DNA of 5,029 bases from Methanosarcina sp. (lineage in GTDB: Archaea > Halobacteriota > Methanosarcinia > Methanosarcinales > Methanosarcinaceae): the NCBI GenBank assembly GCA_003157235.1, contig PMJC01000202.1, positions 1 through 5,029 on the forward strand, written 5' to 3'. Below are positions 1 to 5,029 of this stretch, in pieces. Numbering within the stretch: position 1 is the stretch's first letter; every line of letters starts with the position of its first letter. The notes beneath the pieces were generated by a model, which worked only from the letters and a program-made list of their open reading frames with translations, searched no databases and was not told the DNA's origin. The position numbers were made by a program, and so were the translations under genes.

Positions 1-104
1 AAATGAAAATAGCAGAAAAAGAACATCCTCTGGGAATAGGCGTATATCAAGAAACAGGAAAATTAGCTCAAAAAAAGCCTCATTGGAATTATTTTATTAA
101 GTAA
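1..104 (+). CDS. Short unidentified reading frame open to the left window edge
   Basis: A frame with no stop from the window edge ends at a TAA at 102-104. If it starts at the ATG at 3 it is a 33-residue peptide beginning MKIAEKEHPLG and ending HWNYFIK. It may instead be the C-terminal end of a longer gene starting to the left, because no stop separates the ATG from the edge. No ribosome binding site can be judged. The peptide is hydrophilic and basic with no motif I can name. The sequence just downstream is decayed, so this could also be part of a broken gene. Confidence 0.3.
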   Translation, partial: MKIAEKEHPLGIGVYQETGKLAQKKPHWNYFIK

Positions 105-229
105 TTAAAAGGATATCCAAAGCAAGAAAAATTTTTATCAATACTGTTCAAAGAGTAAATTTGAATATTTTATGTACAGTTGTTTGTTATAATCTCTATC
201 AGTTGATAATATCGAAAATAAAAACATTA
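101..229 (+). pseudogene. Possible remnant of a transposase C-terminus
   Basis: An open stretch of about 42 codons with no start codon runs to a TAG at 227-229. It contains INTVQRVNLNILCTVV followed by CYNLYQLI. The pattern of a basic residue and valine, then a hydrophobic helix, then YNLxQL resembles the last helix of several DDE transposases (IS4 and IS5 groups), where a conserved asparagine-leucine pair closes the protein. After the stop the same frame continues with a charged lysine-rich tail to about 327. It follows the frame ending at 104, from which it differs by a frameshift, so the two could be pieces of one broken gene. The resemblance is short and comes from memory. Confidence 0.2.
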
Positions 230-486
230 TTTTACGGATAGGGGAAGTTATCTTTAAACTCAAAGAATAATGAACTAGAAAAGAAAAAATTTGATCAAAT
301 ACAGAAATCTTTGAAAATAGATATATAGGCTCACCAATAAGACAAAATTTATAATTAAATAGTAATTATCTTATATATGTATTGATAAATCTTTTTTCTT
401 GTGAACTAAATAGAACGAATTGTGAAATAGACAGAATAATCATTTGAAACTGCAGCAAATATAAATTACTGAGGAATCAGATAATC
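230..486. other. A+T-rich non-coding stretch, nothing recognised
   Basis: This stretch is strongly A+T-rich with stops in all frames. Apart from the lysine-rich tail mentioned for the preceding remnant, I see no RNA gene, repeat array or convincing promoter in it. Confidence 0.5.
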
Positions 487-748
487 ATGTTAGGATATGG
501 TATTCTTATTCCCATATTTTTCATACTAAAACAAAAATAATGATTTCACTAAAGGTAGCAGATTAAAAAATTTGACTTCTCTTTTCGCTCTAACAAGTTT
601 AATCAGTAATAGCAATTATTTTTTAGAGCCAATTTTTCAATCGATATGCAATATTGCTTTTACAATTGTATTAAGTCAATTTCACACATCAATATTTATA
701 TGTATCATTGAAGCGTATTTTATAACAATCTGGGTTTATTATTTGTAG
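487..748 (+). pseudogene. Possible frameshifted membrane-protein fragment
   Basis: From the ATG at 487 a frame encodes MLGYGILIPIFFILKQK and stops at 538-540 in an A-rich run. In the next frame an open stretch from 530 to 748 carries about 72 codons. It includes a polar segment (NDFTKGSRLKNLTSL) and then a hydrophobic part with pieces such as AFTIVLSQF and SIFICIIEAYFITIWVYYL. A one-base slip in the A-run at 528-537 would join them into one protein of about 85 residues with two or three membrane-like segments. No ribosome binding site or family motif is visible. A+T-rich DNA readily yields hydrophobic translations, so this may be chance. Confidence 0.2.
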
Positions 749-840
749 AGGATTCCGATAAACAACTCAATTTCGTTATATGCTTATAAAGTTCATATAA
801 TTGACTCGTGGAAATCAGAGATTTATTGAAATCCGCTTTA

Positions 841-1138
841 TTATAAGTCTGTAAGCAAATCCACCTGATAAATCACGGTTTCTATCCGGAAATCTCTGGT
901 GACCAAATAAAAAGGTTTTTTTTCAGGAATATCACAATATATTCTCAATAGGCGAAATGCAATGAATCGGAAACTTTTGAATATCTTCTGGTATTGCAAA
1001 AATGCATCATTATTTCTCATACTCTGCGACTTCAATAAATCATGAACCCAAAAAATAATAAAAATTTTTATGGATCTCAGCCATAGTTCAAGGGCCTGGC
1101 GCTGAAAAGATTTAATGACTAAAAAGATATGTGAATTA
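841..1138 (-). CDS. Unidentified minus-strand open stretch, possible gene fragment
   Basis: A minus-strand frame is open from just after a TAA (1141-1143) to the stop at 841-843, about 98 codons. The only usual start codons in the upper part are a TTG at 1035 and an ATG at 1020, giving at most 64 residues. The part upstream of the TTG includes QRQALELWLRS and coincides with a short G+C-richer patch (about 1087-1106), which suggests old coding sequence. The lower part is basic and aromatic (QKIFKSFRFIAFRLL, EKKPFYLVTRDFRIE). I recognise no family. It lies divergently from the operon at 1227. It could be a remnant that has lost its start or a chance frame. Confidence 0.2.
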
Positions 1139-1200
1139 GGTTATCATCAGTATTTTCTTGTCAATATTCATTATGTGCTTGTTGGCGTTAGTTGATTCAT

Positions 1201-1215
1201 AAATCTATATAATTT
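1201..1215 (+). promoter_or_regulatory. Candidate archaeal TATA box of the folate operon
   Basis: The sequence AAATCTATATAATTT resembles an archaeal TATA box preceded by an A-rich recognition element. Its centre is only about 18 bp before the ATG at 1227. Since archaeal transcription usually begins about 25 bp downstream of the box, a transcript from here would be leaderless or start just inside the gene. If the mRNA has a longer leader, the true promoter lies further upstream in this A+T-rich region. Confidence 0.3.
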
Positions 1216-1226
1216 GGTTGTAAAAA

Positions 1227-2453
1227 ATGGTCGTTGATGCTGATATCTGTGGTATAAAGGTGGGACATAGATACCCTTCACATATAATGGGTGTAATTAA
1301 CCTGAGCCCCGAATCCTTTTACCAAAGCTCTGTTGTGAGCCAGGATTCAGTACTTGAAATTGCCCTAAAGATGGTTAAAGATGGAGCAACTTTTTTGGAT
1401 CTTGGAGCCCGTTCAACCTGGCGTTTTTCCGAACAGATAAGCAAGAAAGAAGAATTAGAACGTATTTTGCCAGCTCTTGAGGTTCTTGAAGGCAATGTGG
1501 ATGCCGTTATTTCCGTTGATACAATGTTTCCCGAAATCGCAGAAGAAGCTCTCAAAAAAGGAGCTGACATTATAAACGATGTCTCAGGTTTTACCACAGA
1601 CCCTAGAATGATCGAAGTAGTCGCAGAATATGGATGTCCTGCAGTTGTCATGGCCTCTATAAAAAGGCCAGGAGATGCGTTGGGAATGAACTCTATCATT
1701 GAAGCACTTGATTCTATTATATGGGCTGCTGAAGCTGGAGGTATCAACCAGAAAAATCTGATCCTTGACCCTGCAATAGGCAGCTGGACAGAATTTAAGC
1801 TTCCTATCCATGATTTTGAAATCCTTGATGATTTTGAACGCCTTAATATTTTTGAAAAGCCCTTACTGGCAGCTCTTTCAAGAAAATCCTTCATAGGGGA
1901 GGTACTTGGAAAACCTGCAACTGAAAGGCTCTATGGCAGCCTGGCTGCAGCAGCTATTGCAGCCTACAAGGGTGCTCATATTATTCGTACGCATGATGTA
2001 CCTGAGACCGTTGACGTTGTAAGGCTTGGAGGAGCCCTAAGAAGTCGGGCAAATGTAGTAAAAGAGAGTATATATGAGGTTTCTGTTCTTGAGGTAAAGA
2101 CTCCTCAGGATGCAGCAGTAGCAATGCGTGAAATTGGGGCAACAAGTATAAGCTCACAGGTAATGCAGTACAAAAACATTCATTTAATGCTGAAAATTCG
2201 TAACCTTAAAACGACAGATGGTCTCATAATAAAGCAAGAAATGCTTTCTCTGGGGGGGAATGCAGCCTTTAAAAGGAATACAGTTTTCCATGAAACGGAA
2301 ATGACTGATGTACTTATAATGGGCACTGTGCTGCAACTTGAGCGTGTTGCCAAAAAACTCAAGAGGCAGGGTAACTCCCTTCCACTTATCGGCGAAATGA
2401 TCTACGAATGTATTGCAAACCGAAACGATCTGGCATATCGATATTTGAGGTAA
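1227..2453 (+). CDS. folP: Dihydropteroate synthase-family protein with a C-terminal extension
   Basis: Predicted cytosolic TIM-barrel enzyme that joins a dihydropterin pyrophosphate to an aminobenzoate-type acceptor, making the pteroate part of a folate (or methanopterin) cofactor. Family motifs appear in order: MGVINLSPESF (21-31), LDLGARSTW (57-65), ISVDT (95-99, Asp98), INDVSGF (116-122, Asn117), LILDPAIGSW (178-187, Asp181), LSRKSFIG (217-224, Lys220) and IIRTHDV (252-258, Arg254, His256). All core pterin-binding positions therefore look present. The substrate loops differ from the bacterial type: ARSTW replaces GESTR, and the GG after SF is missing. Residues 285-408 form an extra domain with KQEMLSLGGNAAF (336-348), TDVLIMGT (360-367) and KKLKRQGNSLPLIGEMI (376-392). 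ATG 1227 is the first possible start because an in-frame TAA lies at 1221; no clear ribosome binding site precedes it. It ends 2 bp before the MetV-like gene. Family is firm; whether the acceptor is p-aminobenzoate or its ribosyl derivative is open, so the symbol is provisional. Confidence 0.88.
   Translation: MVVDADICGIKVGHRYPSHIMGVINLSPESFYQSSVVSQDSVLEIALKMVKDGATFLDLGARSTWRFSEQISKKEELERILPALEVLEGNVDAVISVDTMFPEIAEEALKKGADIINDVSGFTTDPRMIEVVAEYGCPAVVMASIKRPGDALGMNSIIEALDSIIWAAEAGGINQKNLILDPAIGSWTEFKLPIHDFEILDDFERLNIFEKPLLAALSRKSFIGEVLGKPATERLYGSLAAAAIAAYKGAHIIRTHDVPETVDVVRLGGALRSRANVVKESIYEVSVLEVKTPQDAAVAMREIGATSISSQVMQYKNIHLMLKIRNLKTTDGLIIKQEMLSLGGNAAFKRNTVFHETEMTDVLIMGTVLQLERVAKKLKRQGNSLPLIGEMIYECIANRNDLAYRYLR
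2446..2450 (+). promoter_or_regulatory. Ribosome binding site that sets the metV start
   Basis: TGAGG ends 5 bases before the ATG at 2456 and lies inside the last codons of the preceding gene. It supports ATG 2456 over the earlier in-frame ATG at 2408. With only 2 bp between stop and start, it suggests translational coupling. Confidence 0.6.
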
Positions 2454-2455
2454 TT

Positions 2456-3070
2456 ATGATTATAACTTCAGCAAAATCCTTTGAGGTGATTCTTGCCCTC
2501 TTAAAAAATGAAGACAACATGTTCGTTATCGGATGCAATGTCTGCGCTGCAAAACTACGGACTGGCGGGGAACCCGAAGTTCTTGAGATGTGTAGAAAAC
2601 TTGAGGAGAGTGGAAAGCAGGTAGTAGGCTGGGCTCTTCCTACTGCAGCCTGTAGCATACGATCTTTTGAGTCCCTAGTTGATAAAAATGAGAAAATAAT
2701 TGACGCATGTTGTATCCTTGTAATGGCCTGTGGCAGTGGCGTTTCCTCCGTAGCTAATGTAGTGGGTGTCCCTGTGTACGGCTCGAATGATACTATTTCC
2801 TTGGGAAGTTTGAGTGGGGGTAAGCTTATTTCCAATCAGTGTGTAATGTGTGGTGACTGTATCATAGGTGAATTCGGCGGGATATGTCCTAAAGCCCAAT
2901 GCTCAAAAGGACTTTTGAACGGGCCCTGTGGAGGTAATGTTGACGGTATGTGTGAAATAGATAGATTGAAGGATTGTGCATGGACTCTTATTTATGAGCG
3001 TTTGAAAAAAATCGAGAGGCTGGATCTTCTTTACAATATACATACCCCTCAGGAGCATGGTTTTAAATAA
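2456..3070 (+). CDS. metV: MetV-like cysteine-rich subunit of methylenetetrahydrofolate reductase
   Basis: A 204-residue protein of the methylene-tetrahydrofolate reductase C-terminal (MetV) family. In acetogens MetV pairs with MetF and is thought to pass electrons to it through metal centres. The N-terminal half has GCNVCAAKLRTGG (26-38; Cys27, Cys30) and a Rossmann-like region with VVGWALPTAAC (56-66) and ILVMACGSGVSSVA (87-100). The C-terminal half has a dense cysteine signature: CVMCGDC (129-135), then Cys144 in GICPKAQC, Cys149, and GPCGG (156-160, Cys158). This is the hallmark of the family and fits iron-sulfur or zinc binding. The start at 2456 gives MIITSAKSFEVI, as usual for the family, has a good ribosome binding site, and drops 16 residues encoded in the overlap with the upstream gene. 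The reductase follows 24 bp downstream. The family call is strong; the cluster type and the electron donor are not visible in the sequence. Confidence 0.88.
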   Translation: MIITSAKSFEVILALLKNEDNMFVIGCNVCAAKLRTGGEPEVLEMCRKLEESGKQVVGWALPTAACSIRSFESLVDKNEKIIDACCILVMACGSGVSSVANVVGVPVYGSNDTISLGSLSGGKLISNQCVMCGDCIIGEFGGICPKAQCSKGLLNGPCGGNVDGMCEIDRLKDCAWTLIYERLKKIERLDLLYNIHTPQEHGFK

Positions 3071-3094
3071 TTTCATTTCTAGTATTCTTATTTG

Positions 3095-3973
3095 ATGCAT
3101 CTTAATTTTCGTGAAAAACTGAATTCCAGCAAATTTCTGGTTACTGCTGAAATCTCTCCTCCAAAGGGAACTAACTTTTCAGTTTCCTTGGAAGATGCTA
3201 GCCAGCTCAAAGGGGTCATAGATGCTCTAAACGTCACTGACAATCAATGCTCGATGATGCATATGAGTTCCCTAGCTTTTAGTAAGCTTCTGCTCGATGA
3301 TGGGCACGAGCCCATTATGCAGTTAACTTGCCGTGACAGGAATAGGCTTGGACTTCAGTCAGATCTATTGGGAGCTTATGCTTTGGGTATCCGGAACATT
3401 TGCTTAATGACCGGGGATTTTCCTTCGTGTGGAGACCATCCTGGCTCAAAGCCTGTATATGATCTCGATTCAGTGCAGCTTCTTCAACTTGTCAGAAAAC
3501 TTGATTCGGGCATTGATTTTGCAGAAAATAAGCTAACAGGAGGAACTTCTTTCTGTACTGGTGCTGTCTCCGGAATAAATCCTGCTAATCCCTTACAACT
3601 CATAAAGCTTGAAAAAAAGGTTAAGTGTGGAGCTTATTTTATCCAGACCCAAGCTGTCTTTGATTTGGGTATGTTTGAGGAATTTATGGAAGCCATAAAC
3701 CACCTCGATGTACCCGTAATTGCAGGCTTGATCCCTCTTAAGTCCCTTGGAATGGCTGAATTCATGAACAGAAACATATCTGGAATCAGTGTACCTGAGG
3801 AAATAATATTCCGCATGAGAAAGGCGTCTAATCCGATGGAAGAAGGTCTTTCTATAGCATCAGAAGCTATATCCGAGCTCGTAAAACTTTCGCGAGGAAT
3901 TCATATTATGCCTATAGGGTCTCATAAAAATACTATAAGGTTACTTTATATGGCCAGACTTCTCGAGAAGTAA
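3095..3973 (+). CDS. metF: Methylenetetrahydrofolate reductase, MetF type
   Basis: A 292-residue cytosolic TIM-barrel flavoprotein expected to interconvert 5,10-methylene- and 5-methyl-tetrahydrofolate. Its length matches the short MetF subunit and it has no added regulatory domain. Visible motifs are VTAEISPPKGT (16-26; Glu19 fits the catalytic glutamate of the family), DALNVTDNQ (43-51), MQLTCRDRN (75-83), GIRNICLMTGDFP (98-110; Asp108 fits the conserved flavin-region aspartate), KPVYDLDSVQLL (119-130), FIQTQAVFD (182-190) and PVIAGLIPLKS (207-217). I chose ATG 3095; the adjacent TTG at 3092 would add one residue. No good ribosome binding site is seen. MetV directly upstream argues that the two form a MetVF-type complex taking electrons from a partner such as ferredoxin rather than NADH; no diaphorase subunit is in the window. 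A reductase for tetrahydrosarcinapterin is unlikely, because the F420-dependent Mer is a different family. Confidence 0.9.
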   Translation: MHLNFREKLNSSKFLVTAEISPPKGTNFSVSLEDASQLKGVIDALNVTDNQCSMMHMSSLAFSKLLLDDGHEPIMQLTCRDRNRLGLQSDLLGAYALGIRNICLMTGDFPSCGDHPGSKPVYDLDSVQLLQLVRKLDSGIDFAENKLTGGTSFCTGAVSGINPANPLQLIKLEKKVKCGAYFIQTQAVFDLGMFEEFMEAINHLDVPVIAGLIPLKSLGMAEFMNRNISGISVPEEIIFRMRKASNPMEEGLSIASEAISELVKLSRGIHIMPIGSHKNTIRLLYMARLLEK

Positions 3974-3992
3974 TTCTCTAAAATATAGGTAA

Positions 3993-4024
3993 TACCCTCA
4001 GTAGCGGAGTACTTTTTTCCTTTT
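3993..4024 (+). terminator. Likely terminator of the three-gene unit
   Basis: About 20 bp after the metF stop, a weak imperfect hairpin (CTC at 3997-3999 with GAG at 4007-4009, extended by TA/TA across a small bulge) is followed by a T-rich run (4013-4024, starting with six T). Archaeal termination relies mainly on such T-runs. Place and sequence fit the end of an operon, but the stem is short. Confidence 0.5.
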
Positions 4025-4442
4025 ATTCATTGATAAAGATCGGGAATCCTCTTGAACATATGTCAAGGACTGTGGACAATTTTTCAATATTGCTGCAATG
4101 TTGTATCAGGGCTAAGAATAGATCTCATTTTGAACAATAAAAAAGTGGATCTAATAAGCAAATTTGGCAAGCAAATACCTCCTGAATGGAGAAAAAGATT
4201 AAAATGTATAACCTGTATATTGAGTAAAAAACGATTTCTAGATACTTACATGTTTCGAATTATACATTGCAAGAATGCTATTTTTTAATACAATCTGGCA
4301 TGTAGTGAGCGTGCATAATTTCTGTAAAATTTTATACCCCTTAATCTTCTTTTAAGACCAGTTATTAGATTATAGAGAATTCAGATAAATTCTAACATTT
4401 GAGCATTGTAGAGTTTAAATCTCTTGACAATAATTTTTGCTT
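4025..4442. other. Intergenic stretch without a convincing gene
   Basis: This A+T-rich stretch lies between the operon terminator and the transposase remnant. A 78-codon frame from a TTG at 4052 lacks a ribosome binding site and known motifs. The left end of the insertion element should lie in the last 100 or so bases, but I cannot identify its terminal inverted repeat; GAGCATTGTAGAGTTTAAAT at 4401-4420 is only a candidate. Confidence 0.4.
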
Positions 4443-5029
4443 ATGAAAATTTTTACAGATTTTACTCTTAAATAAGGATACAAACGTCTTTAGTCAGTTA
4501 GGGACAAACTTGCTGAAATTGATCACTTAATTGATTGGAATTTTTTGTATCATTTTTGAGTTAATATATTTTAATAAAACAGTTCCATGATTTAGACCCG
4601 AAGCTAAAGTAATCGTTATGTTAAAAATATTTGTTTTACAGAAATTGCATGGTCTTTCAAACTTTGAACTTGAGAAACAATTATTGATCTAATTTCTTTC
4701 AGAAAATTTCTTGGTTTTCCTTAGCACATACAAGACAGTACTATAGCCTAATAATCCAGAAAAAAAATATTGATAACTGAAAAGAAGAAGAAATAGAGGA
4801 TAGTTGCAAAGCCAACTTGATTGCCTCGTTTTTGAAAATAAAAAAGGAAATGATTCAGGATTCTACTTTTATCTATTTAGATTCAACATGCAAAAGCAGT
4901 AAAACTCGATAAAATCAAGCAAAAGAAAGAGAAGCAGAGACGAAATATACACACAAAAAAGTGATCAGCCCCACTCCGATATAAACTTCATAGCATAACT
5001 GACATAGATTATTAGCTGATCAGAAGAGT
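4443..5029 (+). pseudogene. Decayed IS5-like transposase, cut by the window end
   Basis: Read by switching frames, this is a transposase that can no longer be made. From ATG 4443 the frame gives MKIFTDFTLK, stop, GYKRL, stop, SVRDKLAEIDHLIDW (to 4538). The next pieces are FRPEAKVIVMLKIFVLQKLH (4591-4650) running on to GLSNFELEKQLL, then ISFRKFLGFP (4692-4721) and HIQDST in another frame, LQSQLD (4804-4821), LKIKKEMIQDSTFIYLD (4832-4882), and RYKLHSITDIDY (4977-5012) followed by LIRR. Intact relatives have DRISFRKFLGFP, LKIKKGMIQDATFI and FGYKLH at matching places; this order is characteristic of IS5-family transposases common in Methanosarcina. At least seven stops (4473, 4491, 4557, 4588, 4722, 4910, 5013) and about five frameshifts show long decay. 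The QDSTF part would hold the first catalytic aspartate. The C-terminal catalytic part and the right end lie beyond the window. The subgroup cannot be fixed from here. Confidence 0.85.
4443..5029 (+). mobile_element. Remnant of an IS5-family insertion sequence, ends not defined
   Basis: The element containing the transposase pseudogene. Only the left part is in the window, its left boundary is somewhere before 4443, and no terminal repeats or target duplication can be assigned. With every readable block broken by mutation, the insertion must be old and immobile unless helped by an intact copy elsewhere. Confidence 0.6.

Noticed and set aside
816..898. Nine-base inverted repeat (816-824 and 890-898)
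   Set aside because: Short, far apart and A+T-rich; expected by chance and not placed at a gene boundary.
1319..1894. 191-codon minus-strand open frame
   Set aside because: It lies entirely opposite the dihydropteroate synthase gene, whose motifs are clear; it is the antisense shadow of that gene.
2408..2455. Upstream ATG of metV adding 16 residues and overlapping the previous gene
   Set aside because: The added residues do not look like the family N-terminus, while ATG 2456 has a well-spaced ribosome binding site and gives the usual MII start.
2386..2835. 149-codon minus-strand open frame
   Set aside because: Antisense shadow of the metV gene with no ribosome binding site or family motif of its own.
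4052..4288. 78-codon plus-strand frame starting with TTG
   Set aside because: No ribosome binding site, no recognisable motif, cysteine- and lysine-rich composition typical of chance A+T-rich translation, and it directly follows the operon terminator.
4376..4393. Six-base stem AGAATT/AATTCT with a six-base loop
   Set aside because: Weak A+T stem with no T-run after it and no gene ending just before it.
1..5029. CRISPR arrays, tRNA or rRNA genes, riboswitches
   Set aside because: No regularly spaced repeats, no tRNA arm pattern and no conserved RNA core was seen on either strand by eye.

Overview
The window looks like a piece of a Methanosarcina-type methanogenic archaeon chromosome. This rests on three things: the protein sequences read like Methanosarcinaceae versions of their families, the long A+T-rich intergenic stretches are full of decayed reading frames, and one of those frames reconstructs as an IS5-like transposase of the kind common in that genus. 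No database search was possible, so genus and gene symbols come from recognition only.

The centre (about 1227-3973, + strand) is a compact three-gene unit with clearly higher G+C than its surroundings. In order it holds a dihydropteroate synthase-family protein (408 aa), a MetV-like cysteine-rich protein (204 aa) and a MetF-type methylenetetrahydrofolate reductase (292 aa). The first two genes are 2 bp apart, and 24 bp separate the second from the third. A likely T-rich terminator follows the third, so the three are probably one transcript. The first protein would make the pteroate part of folate (or of a methanopterin-like cofactor). MetF and MetV together would interconvert 5,10-methylene- and 5-methyl-tetrahydrofolate. 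The unit reads as a small folate C1 module inside a methanogen whose main C1 carrier should be tetrahydrosarcinapterin.

The flanks are A+T-rich and mostly non-coding. On the left (1-1226) there is a 33-codon frame open to the window edge, a possible transposase C-terminal remnant, a frameshifted hydrophobic reading frame and a roughly 100-codon open stretch on the minus strand. None of these is a convincing intact gene. On the right (4025-4442) nothing convincing is seen. From 4443 to the window end there is a badly decayed IS5-like transposase with at least seven in-frame stops and about five frameshifts, readable by switching frames.

The most interesting points are the domain order of the dihydropteroate synthase, whose C-terminal extension resembles a domain I remember at the N-terminus of some Firmicutes enzymes, its unusual substrate loops, and an acetogen-like MetV/MetF pair in an archaeon on an island between mobile-element debris.
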